A stretch of DNA of 64,000 nucleotides from Leucaena leucocephala (taxonomy: Eukaryota > Streptophyta > Magnoliopsida > Fabales > Fabaceae). Below are positions 24,055-37,400 of the stretch, piece after piece (position 1 is the stretch's first letter; each line of letters begins with the position of its first letter). The stretch lies in assembly GCA_037074615.1 (NCBI GenBank), contig CM073557.1:16384501-16448500 (forward strand), written 5' to 3'. The notes beneath the pieces were generated by a model, which was not told where the DNA came from, searched no databases, and saw nothing but the letters and a program-made list of their open reading frames with translations. The position numbers were made by a program, and so were the translations under genes.

Positions 24055-25126
24055 TGATTTAAATATTTTGTATCTAAACTACATATTTCTATTTTATGTA
24101 ATTTATGTATAACTTTTTTAATTTTTGTTTCTTCATTTAATGCTGAACTTCTTCCTGCAAATTTATTTCTTAATATTTGTCCATATCGTCTTGTTAATAA
24201 TTCATAAAATTCTTTTCTATTATTATATTATTCATTTATTTGTCTTGCATTTTCTTAAAATTCATGAGTTTTACTTTTTCATCAATTTTGTACAATTCCT
24301 GTAAAATTTGCTTCAACTAACATACTTGCCATTCCTACTTCTATATTTCTTCTTATTAATGCAATTAATTGTGATTTAGTCCATTCTTCTATTATTTTTT
24401 TCATTATCTATTTTACAATCTAGATCTAACCATATTCATGTATTTGGTATATTTTTAGTTTCATATTGTTATAATAGTGTTGATATAAATTCTGATTTAT
24501 TGGGTGTTTTAAAATTTGTGTCAAAAGGTATTTCAACATTTGTTAAAAGTTTTTATGATATAAATGACTTTCCATATCAGATTTTATTATATCTCCTACA
24601 TAATTTTTTGCAGTACTTGTTTCTTCCTAATTTTTTAGATTTAATTATGGGTTTATTACATTAATTTCTTCTATATTAATCTGATCATCTTTATAATTTC
24701 CTATTTGTGTAACATGTTCAAATTATTTTATAATATTTTCCAATTTTTCTTCCTCTTGACCCATTATTTCTTGTATTTAATCTTCATTTAATTTCATGTC
24801 ATTCATTATATTAATAACTATATTTTTATTTTTACCATCATCTTCTTTTTTATTTTCTTTACTTATTGAAGGTTTATATATTTTGAGTACATAATCTATT
24901 TCTGATTATGTATTATATAATATTTCAACTAACTTATTACTGTTTTTATTTAATTCTAAATATTTATTTCTTTATTCTATTATAAGTATTCCAGTTCTTC
25001 TCTTTCTAAATCCATTTTTTCAATTTCTTCATATATTGTCCATAAATTTTTATTTAATACTTCTTGTCCTTTTCTAATTTTCTCAATTAAAATTCTAGTT
25101 TATTTTAAATTTTTATCAAGACTTTG

Positions 25127-25312
25127 TTATCTAATTTTATTTTCATTAATTTCATATTCTTCAATTTGATATAATATTCTCATCATATTAATTTCTAATT
25201 TTTCTTCTACTAGTTCTATTTTATTTTCTATTCCTAAGGCTTTCATGATTTGTTTTATATTTCCTTTTATATGTGCTAATTCATTTGTATTATTTTTAAT
25301 ATCTTTTTTCAT
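25127..25312 (-). pseudogene. Helical segment of the pararetroviral large ORF (V2)
   Basis: 61 residues, rich in Lys, Glu, Ile and Asn with heptad-like spacing of Ile/Leu (IKGNIKQIMKALGI). Probably coiled-coil and part of the coat-protein precursor region by position. No family motif recognised. Confidence 0.4.
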
Positions 25313-25393
25313 ATCATATAATTTTTGTTCTAAGGGTTTTGCTAATTCTATTAATCTCTCTTTTTCATATTTTTGTTGTTCTTTTTCTTTAAT

Positions 25394-25666
25394 TTATTTT
25401 ATTTCTTTAGGTAATTTTTCTAAACTATATACTTCTAATAATTCTTTAATATTTTTATTTACATAACATCCTAATTGTTTTATTAAATACACATTATGAT
25501 AATTTATTTGATTAAATATATAATCTCCATCTCCTCCTATGATAAAAAGTGTTAAAATACAATCTGTTTCTATATTATTCTCATTAAAAGACATATATGA
25601 ATTTTCTGGTAATTTACTAGAATCAATTCCATAAATTCTTAGTTCTATCCCATTTATTAAATTCAT
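25394..25666 (-). pseudogene. N-terminal part of the pararetroviral large ORF (V2)
   Basis: Open 90-codon segment starting MNLINGIELRIYGIDS. The upstream frame continues to about 25700 (basic, RNLKEDLRHIT). A fragment of the same region lies at 12771-12935 on the plus strand. No known domain; it is the least conserved end of caulimovirid polyproteins. Confidence 0.5.
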
Positions 25667-25924
25667 ATTGTAATATGTCTTAAATCCTCTTTTAAATTTC
25701 TTATTAAATTTCCAATTCTATTTATAACTAATAAATCTAAATTTACTAATTTACTAAAAATCTTCTTAGCTTTTTTCAAAATCTTAATTTTTTTCTTTAT
25801 TTTTCTAATTCTATGTTCAATTATAGGCATACAACAATAAATTCAACATTATATTAACAATAAGAACCGAAGTTATCAAATTCAACAAAATCTAGAAATT
25901 AAGGTTTCATATTATTTAATTCTT

Positions 25925-25942
25925 ATAGCTTTGATGCCATAA
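25925..25942 (-). promoter_or_regulatory. Probable primer-binding site of V2
   Basis: On the minus strand ATGGCATCAAAGCTATAAG resembles TGGTATCAGAGC, the complement of initiator tRNA-Met used by Caulimoviridae (10 of 12 bases). It lies upstream of the large ORF, as expected. Confidence 0.6.
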
Positions 25943-26049
25943 TTGACCAGCCTGATTATATGTTCATAAAGATATCTACATTAAGTAGGTCTAACCAAAC
26001 GCTTGAATTAGTATGTTGCATTAAGATTACATGTAATATCTTTTCATAT

Positions 26050-26470
26050 AATCAAATCAAACGAGCTCTTATGGTATATTTAGTAGGATGGAAAAGTTTT
26101 TTATGGAAGTAGAAGTGGAAGTGGAATTAAACTAAAAATGAGTTTTAAAAGTTTATTTTATATGATAGAAGTGAATATGGAATTGATGTATATTTTTTAA
26201 AAAATTAAGGTAAAATAATCCAAAATATTTTTTTATAATTTATAGAGGGTTAAAATTGTTTAGGAATTTATAACTAGGGTAAAATAGTCTACAAAATTTC
26301 ACTTCTACTTTCATCATCTCAATTCCCATCTTTTTTGATAGAACTGAAATAACCCATATAAATGAAAGTGACTTTTATTGTACCAAATGAGAAAAGTAGA
26401 AAATTCCACTTCCACTTCCACCTCCATTTCCACTTCCCACCCCTCTTCCCTCTAACTAAACATAAAGTTA
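26050..26470. mobile_element. MITE-like element with about 50-bp inverted ends
   Basis: The left end (tttagtaggatggaaaag then gaagtagaagtggaagtgg) is an imperfect inverted copy of the right end (ccacttccacttcccacccc to ctctaactaaa). The inside is AT-rich and non-coding. The target duplication is not resolved, so I do not assign a superfamily. Confidence 0.55.
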
Positions 26471-26644
26471 AAGTTTGATCTCAAAGTGAATCTTTGGTAA
26501 CTAGGCTTTCATGAAGACGTGTGTAAAACGGCCCTTTGCATTTCAAATGCACAATACCTATAGTCTATCAAGTCATTTGGTATTAAAGTTGCCCCATCTT
26601 TATTTTAAAAGGTCATGACAGAAATATCTAAGTCAGTCCTTTAT

Positions 26645-27395
26645 AGTGCTTTGATCCATATAAGGCCCATTTGAATAAACTATTAAAAAAATATTTATAA
26701 AAAAAGAGATTTTAGATATTTTTTTAAAATTAGCTTATAGAGAAGAGTTTTATGAAAAAGTGGTTTTAAATAAATAAGTATTTAAATAATTATTATCATA
26801 AAAACTTTTGTAATTGATAAATTATTAGAAAATGTATGTGATAAAAAAATAAATTAAATAGTATTGTTCATCATCATGTCTATTGTTCATCATCTTCATT
26901 CCATAGAGACCACCAGTGAACAATGACAGTAAGCAACAAGCAACGACGACAAGTTGGGAGCATCGACTGAGGCTTTAACAACCAGATCTATATGCTTCTT
27001 TCTCTCTTGTCCATCACCTCTCTTTCTTCCTCTTCCTCTATTGACGTCGTCTATTCATTCTAAATCAGGATAACGGCGGCAGAGTCTTCAACAACTACCT
27101 AGAAGCCTTCAAAAACAATGAAGCTATAGATGACCACCTAGAAGTTGACGGAGGCGAGAAAACGTAGATGAGAGAGAGGAGAGATTATGTTAAAAAAGGG
27201 GGTAAAATAGTCTTTTGATGTTTATAAATTAGTTTTATTATTCTAAAAATTATTCATAATAGTTTATTTGAAACTATTATTTGATTTAGAAACTATTTTA
27301 AATAAATATAATTGTTTATTTTTTTAAAAAAATTAAACTAAAAATTATTTTAAAATTTTAATTTAGAATCAACCCAAACCGGCACATAGGTTGTT
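26645..27395. mobile_element. MITE-like element, same family as 37021-37535
   Basis: Ends ggcccatttgaataaac (left) and cccaaaccggcac (right) are imperfectly inverted. Inner AT-rich arms (gaagagttttatgaaaaagtg; ataaataagtatttaaataa) match the element in SCAI intron 4. The centre (26880-27190) is a less AT-rich stretch absent from the other copy. No ORF. Confidence 0.55.
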
Positions 27396-28475
27396 CAGTT
27401 AACTTTTGGACGGGATGGAAAGACAAATATGTTGTCCACTCATATTTCCCAGGATGGCACGCGTGATAGAGATGTCTCAATGCTTTTCCATCTCTTGTGA
27501 ACACTAATTTTAGATTTTAAGGTTTCGTATATCATGAGTATTATAATTATGCAACTGGATTATACTTCTTAGGATCATATTTGGTTCTTGGGTTTTATTA
27601 TCTTGTACGTAATGAAAATATTGATTTATTTCCCTGTGCTTTATTCAGTTGGATTGACACAGAGGCATATCTGGAGCTTCTTTCTGATGCCCAAGATATT
27701 GGCAATGTCCGGAAACAAGAGATAAAGAAAGTGATTTAGTTATGTAATATTATTTATTTACTTTAAAAAATCTGATTTATACATACTTTTATTTATTAAA
27801 TATTCTCATCTAGTGTTTTAGTAGTTATTTCTAATTGGTCTCATTAACTCGTTTTATTTTTATTTTCAAATTAGTAAAAATAATATTTTTCCCAATATTA
27901 GTGATAATGATGACAACATGTTGATGTGTTTTAATTTCAATTGATTGCTTGAATTTAATACTAATAATGCTGGTTGATTAATATCAGTATTTGGCAAAAA
28001 AATTAATATAAGTATTGTTGATTATTTATTAATATTTTAGTGGAATGATATCAATTATTTTAAATATTATTATATCATTGATTAAGGCTGGATACTGTAA
28101 TTGTGGAACAAATATACTATTTGATAAGATTATTACAAGTATTAAGCGGTTTAGTATTACTGAGATTTTAAATTTAAGTTTTAGTATATATAAAAAAAAT
28201 TTATTAAAAAATTTATTTATTATAGCTAAATTAGTGATATGAATCGGATCTTGGATCTTGATGTAGCAATAAAAAATAATATAGTATTTGACCCAAATCT
28301 GTATCCGAAGAAAAAACCCAACTCGCCCGCTCGCCGCGGGCCAACATTCCGGTAATTTGTCCGCGACCCCCTGTGGTCTTCTTGACTGTTTTCTATTTCC
28401 TCCGCTCCTATAGCCTTCACCATCCCAAAGATTCTCCTTATATGCATCACGTTATGTAGCCATTGGAGCTCGAAA
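27396..28475. other. SCAI upstream region, with a possible exon fragment
   Basis: Mostly AT-rich and featureless. At 27650-27739 an acceptor-like TTTATTCAG is followed by a 29-codon open frame containing DTEAYLELLSDAQDIG and ending in TAG, better in composition than its surroundings. It may be a stray gene fragment; I do not recognise it. 28300-28475, GC-richer with C/T stretches, is the probable 5' leader of SCAI. Confidence 0.35.
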
Positions 28476-31400
28476 ATGTCGCATCAACAAAGCACTACCA
28501 CTAGCAGCAACATCCCAGTGAGCGAAGCGTTCTGGACTCTGGTCGATAAAGCTGACAAGAAGTTCTCTAAGATCAGGGATTTGCCTTATTACCAGCGTAC
28601 CAGGTTCTATTTAATGCCAATTTGCTACCATTCTTCTTTCTCGCATGATCTTTCTTTTGCTTACTTCCGGGAAAAATTTGCAGTTGGGAAAATTCTCAGT
28701 CTTGATCACTGGAGAACTGTTATCATAGGACTGAATTAATTTTCTAATTTGTTACACGAATCGGATGAAAATTGGTATTGTGAAACTCTGGGATATTTAG
28801 AAATATATTCCTTTTTCAGTAGTTTCTCTCTAGATGACTAAAAGATTGTGTTGTTCTTGTTTAGCATGCTTAACTTGGTCAGCTTTTCTTACTTGTTCCG
28901 TTATCAGAAGTTTTGGCATAGTAAATTTGAGAACTAACCATAAGCTAACGTTCTACAGTCATTCCGTTATGGTTATTTTATTGAGTTGGAATATAAACCC
29001 TGTTCATTGCCTACCTGTAGCTTGATGATCAAAAGCAAATTGCTTTGATAATAGATAGGGAGCTTCCCTGTAAGAGTTTTCATGTGTGGTCATCTATGAA
29101 AGGATTAACATTTGTTAGTGGCTTTGTTTTTAGGTATGACACGTACTTTTATAAGGTCTTCAAGGTTTACACACAGTTGTGGAAGTTTCAACAGGAGAAT
29201 CGACAGAAGCTGGTTGAGTCTGGGCTTAAGAGATGGGAGATTGGTGAGATTGCATCTCGCATTGGGCAACTATATTTTGGGCAGTACATGCGAACAAGTG
29301 ACGGAAGTTATCTATCGGAGTCATATATATTTTATGAAGCAATATTGACTCGGGAGTATTTTAAGGAGGGATTATTTCAGGATGTGAATATTGCAAACAA
29401 ACAATTGAGATTTCTAGCTCGGTTCCTGATGGTTTGTTTGGTTTCAAACCGGAGAGAAATGGTGCAGCAATTGGTTAATCAGATTAAATTATTAGCTGAT
29501 GAATGTAAGCGGACATTCCAGGTGTGTAAAATTCTAATGGATCATTGATATATGTTTCTCATCTTTGATTTGTCATCTCTTTTAACAAAAGATCAGCTTC
29601 TTTATCTTAAATATTGTACATCACTACACTGTTGTCAACAGGATGTTCTTGGCAAAAGTAATTATCATAAGTGATGATAAATTTGTGTACTATCTTAGAA
29701 ATTTGCATTAACCCTTCTGTTAAATGAGTGCTTTTTTTACAAGTTCCTGTTGAAATATGTTGATTTTCATTCTTCTCTTTAAATCTAAAGTGCTGCTATA
29801 TAAATTGATGTAATATTCTTCTAAGATGCATTTATATCTTGGAGGTAGATTGTTTGGGTATGTAAGGTGATTTATTAATTTGATGGCTCAAAGAAATCTA
29901 GTTATTCTAAATACGATAGAATAATGTAGAAGATGCTGGCCTAAAGTAGGATTCTTATGCTAAAGAGTCATATCTGCCTTACACTGTATAGCTAACGTAT
30001 GTGTACTGAAACACTAAAAGCTGTGGCAAATATGTCCATTGTCATTAACATGTAAATAAAAGTACTGTTAATTTTATAATTTTACTTATATGTTTTCATG
30101 CAATGTCGCTTCCTATATAGATGTTAGATTTTGCTGAGGTGCTTCTTTCATATTTGCTTATGTTTCTTTTTTACTTTTATACATAACTGGGTTAAGTTAT
30201 TGTTAATGAACCATCTAAACTAAGTTTTGGAGCTGCACAAAAGTGACATAGTAATGCATCTTTAGAGCATTGGAAATGCAAAACTGAGGGGCAATCAATT
30301 AGAACAATAGTCTGTTGCTTTATGGGACATGTTCTAATAGGTATACATTTGCAGATTTATTGGAAATGATCTTGAAACATTTTTGGTGGCAGGAAAGTGA
30401 TTTTAAAGAATGGAAGGTGGTGGTTCAAGAAGCAATCAGATTTTTGAAAGCGGACACAAAGTTTATGAATATCAGGCCTTTGAGATATAGTCTTGTTTTG
30501 GACCCTCATCCAGATACTTTACCACATGTTGCTCCATCAATCGCAAAGAGAAATCTAAAATTACAAGATGCTCTATTGAGCAGCTTCCATCATAATGAGG
30601 TAAGGTTTTAGGGATTTCTTTGCTTCTTCCCCTCATAATGAAGAAGAATATTTGTGGGAAAAAGTAGTATTTGTGAAAAAAATGTTACAGTTATAGAAGT
30701 AACATTTTTCACTGCTCATAAGATGTTCTGTAAATGTTTTCCTTGATTCAGGTGAAATTTTCAGAGCTCACTATTGACACATTTAGAATGCTTCAATGTT
30801 TGGAGTGGGAACCTAGTGGCTCTTTTTACCAATCTAATTCAAAACTTAGTCAGAATGGGGTTCCTGGGTCCACTTGCACTGGTTTTTCACAGGATATTGT
30901 TGATCCAACATTGCCAGCTAACCCACGGAAAGCTGTGTTATATCGGCCTTCACTTACAAACTATATGGCAGTAAGTATGAAAAATATGTTGAAATTATGT
31001 TGCTTTTCTATTTATTTTTTCATTTTAATAGTTTTCCTTGATATCTAATTGAAAATATAGTCAAGCACAAGTCTTTGTCATTTTTCGGCCTGTTGAGAAA
31101 AAAGCATATTTAAATAATTTTACCCAAATATTTAACCCAAACTTTGAAAAATCATATCTCATAGGCCATAGCATTCACATTCAATTAACATTAACTAGGA
31201 CTTATTTTAAATCTTAGGATGTGTACTTTTAAGTGTTCCAAAGTACAGGGTCAGGCTCGTTTGAGGTGCCCTGTTCCAGCTCAACTTTGCAAACAACTTC
31301 ATTTAGTTTTTGCCACAAACTAGCATATTCATACATGTAGGAACTTTTAACCTTTACATAAGCTTACAAACAAGTTCTAGTTGAGTTGTACAGCCCCAAT

Positions 31401-34400
31401 ATCATTCATTGAGAGCTCTAGAGTCATCAAAATAATTTATACTATCCATATCCAAAGACTCCGCAATATTGGCATAATAGAGGATTCTAAAATAATTCTT
31501 CATTTCTCCACCTTCATGTCTTTGCCTTTGGGTGAACTTGCACCTAAGGTTAGTGACATTATAAAAAGGAATGAGATTTTGAAAAATCTCAGTAGCATGA
31601 TTCAAACCCAAGCATCAAACGTGTAAGGTTATAATCTTTCAAACAATGCCATGAACATAGGAAAATAATTCATACGTAATTCAAGTATAGACATGCACCT
31701 GGCCAAGGTACCATTCCAAGCAAGAATTCACATAGGCATAAACATTTACTCAATCATGGCATTATCATCTTAGAACATCATGCAAACACAATTAATGCAG
31801 GAGTTAGGAAAAATGTTACTTTTGATGCAAAGTTTCCTTGATTAGGTGCCTCTTGAATAATGATCCCCATAGGTCTTTGGCAAATGTCAAAGCCTATATA
31901 ATCACATACCATCATACAAATCATTTCCAACTCCTATTAAACATTGGGACACTCAAGTGTTAGAAATAAGAAAGAAAGTAGGGAAAGCCTCTCATTTAGT
32001 AAAGTTATAGACAATTTACTATTTAGCAAGAGTGTGCCAACAAGTACCTTGAACGTTTATGATAGGGTGTTATGGTAATTATTGTAAATAATTAAGATAT
32101 TAAAAGGGATATGGGGAAAATATCTCAGGTAGGATAGCATAGGAGATTTTTGCATATCATCATTTGATCTCCTACAGATCTCCTACATGATTATAGGGGA
32201 TCACACCATGTACTATATATAATTTGACTACTCTCGATTAAAAATATGATTGTCAAACTACTTATACTCCAAAACTCCACATGGTATTAGAGCCAATGAC
32301 TCACAAACTATCACTGTAGTCTGACTCTGTTTAGCGACAGGCGATGGGAAGTCGAGAATGATGGAAGTGTCTAGTCTAGTGAGCGATGGTGTCAGACAGT
32401 GTCAACGGTGTCCTCTGTTCCGCGCCCAATTGAGTCCAGTGAGTTGGGAAGTCTCTGTTCCCAGCATGACAAAGATTGTGTTGAGATGTGGCAGCGATAG
32501 ATCACTAGAGCCGATCCATCTTAACACACAGGGACTAGATCTGAGTAGTATCCTTCTTGGCGAAGGAGAGCTCCATGTCCATTCCCAGAGCAGAAGTGGA
32601 GTATTCAAGTCCTCGAGGCGTTCAAGGCCATTGTGTGTCCTCAGCAAGAGCTTCCTCGCGCTTTGGTAAATCTTTGATAGGGTTCCCCCTCTTCCGTCCA
32701 TGACAGTGGTCCTGAGAGCTCAAAGAGAGAGATTGAGAGAAGTTATAGAGATTTCATGTGTCAGAGGATCTTGTAAGTCAGTGATAGATCCTGTAGCATT
32801 TGTTTTTGATTCGATTTTGCGTCTCCTATTCCGATGCCCGACCTTGTTCCAGCATGTGAAGTGTCTTATGCGTGAGTGTGACTGACTCATAAGCGACGGG
32901 CCTAGCAAGCTCCAGTGATAAGCCCAGCAAGCATGCCTTTTTTTCTGTCATTGAACAACAATCTTCTGCTACTGTTGCTCACTATGAGTAAAGAGCAAAT
33001 GAATTAATTGTTTGGGTATTGCCAAACTCTCCATACTAAACAACAATGTTCTGCTACTGTTGCTCACCGAGATACTCTTGCTGCTGCCTTACATGTTCTT
33101 CTTCTCCTATAGCTAGTACTGGAACTATCCATCTGTTAGATAAATTACATCTTGACTCTGTTTTACATGTTTCACACTTAGCTTGTAATTTACTATCAGT
33201 AAGCTGACTAAATAAATCAATTGCTCTGCTCATTTCTTTCCATCTCATTGAATTTTAATGATCTTTCTTTGGGGATGACGATTGGCATAGCTAAGGAATA
33301 TGAGGGGCTGTACTACCTTGATGTTTCTACCATGAGTACTTTATATTGCAGAATAAGTGGCTTAGTCTCGACTTTCGATGACAATGATATCGTATTGTGG
33401 CATAAAATGATGTGTCATTATAATTTTTCTTATTTACGAAAATTGTTGCCACATTTACCTTTAAATAAATAAAAGTACTATTTCCCATTGTGATGTGTGA
33501 GTTAGTCAAACGCTATCGTCCTACCTTGTCATCTTCTACTTATAAGTCCACTCGGCCTTTTTTAATTATTCATAGCGATGTCTAGGGTCCCTCTCGTATT
33601 CCAAGTCGTACTCGTTCCAAGTACTTTGTTATGTTTATTGATGATCACACACGCATGTGCTGAGTCTACCTATTAAAAGATAAATCCGTTGTTTCCTTTG
33701 TGTTTATTGAGTTCTTCATTTTGTCAAAAATCAGTTTAATACCACAATACAAGTCCTTTACACAGATAATGGGTCAGTATATTTTAACCAATCACTTGAT
33801 AGTTTTCTTAAAATCAATGGTATTTTGCACAAAAGCAGTTGCTCTTATAGTCTTCAACAAAATGAAATTGTCGAATAGAAAAACAAATAACTCCTTGAAG
33901 TTGCCTGTGCCTTCTTATATACCTGTCATACTGCAAAGTTTTTCTAGGGGATACCATACTCACTGCCACTCATTTAATTAACCGTTTCCCTAATAGTGTT
34001 TTGTCCTTTGTTACCCCTTTAGATAAACTTCATCAAACCCACACGGTCACTCACCTTAACAATGCTTTAATGCTTCACGTCTTTGGTTTTTCTGTCTTTA
34101 TCCATCAACATCACCTACCATCTAAATTCAATCCTAGATCTGTCAAGTGTGTCTTCTTAGGATGCTCCAATTTTCAAAAAAGTTACAGGTGCTATGATCC
34201 TATCACAAAATACCTCTTTGTTAGTCGAGATTTCACCTTTGTAGAACGCGAGTCCTACTTTACTTAACCTTCCACTCAAGGGGAGAATTGGAGTGAGTTT
34301 TAGCTTGAGTGTCTTTCAGAACCCATAGCTCTGTGTTTCCATTTAGCTCCCTACAGACCAATCAAATGTTATGCCACTGCCACGCCTGGAAGTCCAGATT

Positions 34401-37400
34401 CAGAAGTTTGATAATACTTACTCGCGTAAAAACAAATAGGTAGTTGGGTCCAGCATACCCGAGGATATACTACTCCTTGAACCAATGGAAGGTCGTGTGA
34501 ATAATGATGAGCATACTCGAGCAGCAGAGACAAGTGAGGTACAACTTCCTATTGCATTAAGGAATAAAACTTGGGCATACACTAAGCATCCTATTAAGAA
34601 GTATGTCTTATTCCACTATCTGAGAATTATTACAGTTTTGTTACTAATCTTGATCAGATTCAAGTCCCTAAAACTGTGTATGAAACATTTGATAGATAAT
34701 AATGGAAAAATGCAGTGATGGAAGAAATCAAAGCATTAGAAAAGAATAGGACATGGGACTCACTGCATTGCCAGAGGGAACAACACCTGTGGGGTGTAAA
34801 TGGGTGTTTACACTAAAATTTAATGCTGATGGCTCATTGAACAAGTACAAGGCAAGGTTAGTTACCAAGGGGTTCACTAAAACTTATGGAATTGGATATA
34901 ACGAGACGTTTGCCCCAATTGCTAAGCTAAGTACCATCTAGGTTATACTCTCCTTTGCTGCGAATCTTGATTGGTCACTCCAACAACTTGACATAAAAAA
35001 TGCATTTCTGAATGGTGAATTAAGGGAAGGGTCCTACATGAGTCACCCACCAAGTTTTAAAAAAGGAAAAAGAGTCAGGTATGTAAACTGAAAAAATCAA
35101 TCTATGGTTTAAAACAATCTACAATACTCAAGACTGAAGGCTACATAGTTTTCAGATTATACTATGTTTGTGTTAAAAAGTGGTGACTTGATAACTATCC
35201 TCATTGTATATGTGGATGACATTATTCTCACAGGGAATAACATCAAGGAGATGGATATAGTTAAAATGGTGCTTAATAAGCACTTTGAAGTAAAAGACAT
35301 CGGAGAACTGAAATATTACTAAGAATGGAAGTGCAAGGTCTTACAAAGGGATCTATGTCTCTTAAAGGAAATATATACTTGATCTCTTCAAGGAAATAGG
35401 AGTACTTAGGTGTTGGCCTAACAGAGTATCTGTGTGTACCAAAAAGAAGAAACTAGCAAAGACAAAAAAAGAAGCAGCACGAAAAAGGTAACAAGAGGAA
35501 AATGAGACAGCAAAAGATAAGGGCCAATATCAACGGTTAGTTAGTAAGCTCATATATCTCTCGCATATTAGGCTAGATATTGCCTTTGCAGTAAGTATGG
35601 CTAGTCAATATATGCATGCTCTAAAGAAGAAACATTTGGATGCAGCCTATAAAATTCTAAAATATCTTAAAGATACACCTAGTAAGGGACTATTTTCTAA
35701 AAAATGTGATGTTAGGAATGCTAAAATCTTTACAGATGCTGATTGGGCAGGAGATCAGGATGATAGTAGGTTTACTTCAGGTTATTGCACCTTTGTATGG
35801 GGCAATTTGGTGATTTGGCAAAGTCAGAAACAGAGAGTTGTAGTCAAGAGTAGTGCGGGATCCGAATAAGGGCCCTAGCTCAAGGCATTATAGAAGGACT
35901 ATGGCTGAAAAGAGTGGCACAAGAAGCACACTTTCAGTTTGATTCTCCTCTAAAACTCTACTGTGATAACAGGGCAGCTTTGAGTATGGCTCTAAATCCT
36001 GTCAAACATAGCAGGACCAAACATGTTGAAGTGGACCGATACTTTATTCAAGTAAAAGTCGAAGATGGGATTATCAACCTGTCGTATATTCCCACCAAGT
36101 TACAGTTGGCCAACGTCCTTACTAAAGAATTATCAGAAGATGTATTTGAACGCTTTATAGGCAAGTTGGACATTATCAATATTTATGATCCAATTTAAAG
36201 GGGAAGTGTGATAATTATTGTAAATAATTAAGATATTAAAAGGGATATAGTGAGAATATCTCGGGTAGGATAGCAGAGGAGATTTTCTCATATCATCATC
36301 TAATATTCTACATGATTATAGGATATCACACCATGTACTCTATATAATTTGATTGCTCTCTATCAATAAGATCATCGGATTATTCAGACTCCAAAACTCC
36401 ATAGGTCTATATCAAGATATTAAAATGAGGCCATTCCCTGTACTTCGAACAAATGCCTTGACCCATATATGTATTTTAGTATTTGATTTTCAGCTATGTC
36501 TTAGGGCTAGCTAATGCACTTGTAATGATCATGACATACATGAACAGAGTACTTAAAATAGATTTGAAAGTTGTGGTCCTTACATATAAAACTCTAGCTA
36601 GAACATATCAATAGAAGATCGGGGTAGGTAATTGAGAATTTTCGAAGCCTAGAAATAGTTGACTGCTAGGAAGTATGAGTTAAACACATACAGATGAAAT
36701 TCTTGGTCACAAGTTTCTCAAGAGACTCTGCTCCTCCTAGAGAAAGAGCAGCCAAGGCAAGGCAAATTGGAGTTGATGTTATTCTAATAAGTAAGAGCAT
36801 AAAGTAAGAGAGTGGTCAGGGAGAGTATATAGATTAGTTTCTTCCCAAGTCTAGCAGGATACTATTGGAGGTTTCAAAAGAAATTTTCTCATATTGTCAG
36901 GCCATTGATCAAAGTGGAGTTTGACAGGGATCCCTTCCTAATAAGAGTGATTGTTACCATTTGATCTTGAGTATTAGGGTTAAGTGGTGGTTTTTTTATG
37001 AGATTACAATGTAAGAAATCTTGGGGCTTGTTTAGATAAGAGTTTAGAAAAGTCTTATGAAAAAAAAGGGTTTTTGAGCAGCTTTTAGAAAAAGGCTTTT
37101 GGAGAAGAGTTTATGGAAAAAAGTGATTATGAATAAATGAGTATTTGGATAATTATTATTAGGACTTTTGTACTTGGAAAATTACCAAAAATGGTATGAT
37201 TTTATTAAAAAAGGAGAGAGGATAGAGGGTATAGAAGAGAGAGGAGAGAGGGTGGAAGAGAGGAGAAATGGTGAAGAAGAGAGAGGAGACAGGAGATAGG
37301 AGAGAGGGTGTAAGAAAAAGTAAGGGTAAAATAATAATTGGGTAGTATATAAACTCTTTTACTATTTCAGAAATTAGTCTCAATAGTTTATCCAAAACCT

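Larger units (their letters stand above)
19722..25950 (-). mobile_element. Endogenous pararetrovirus copy V2 (Caulimoviridae), decayed
   Basis: Minus-strand viral DNA. In viral order: leader and primer site (about 25950-25925), large ORF start (about 25700), helical region (25400-23900), zinc-knuckle (23600-23530), movement protein (23100-22770), protease (21880-21600), reverse transcriptase (21330-20560), RNase H (20500-20330), and the second ORF up to the hAT-1 junction at 19722. It is collinear with V1 and roughly 85% identical by eye in the best stretches. All domains are broken by stops and frameshifts. It supplies the N-terminal half that V1 lacks. Confidence 0.85.

Noticed and set aside
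32358..32908. Several overlapping ORFs on both strands at the start of Copia-A
   Set aside because: They lie where gag should be but show no gag or zinc-knuckle motif. Probably chance frames in GC-richer DNA.
37159..37395. 78-codon Pro/Leu/Ser-rich minus-strand ORF
   Set aside because: Complement of a GAGAGAGG purine tract inside a MITE.
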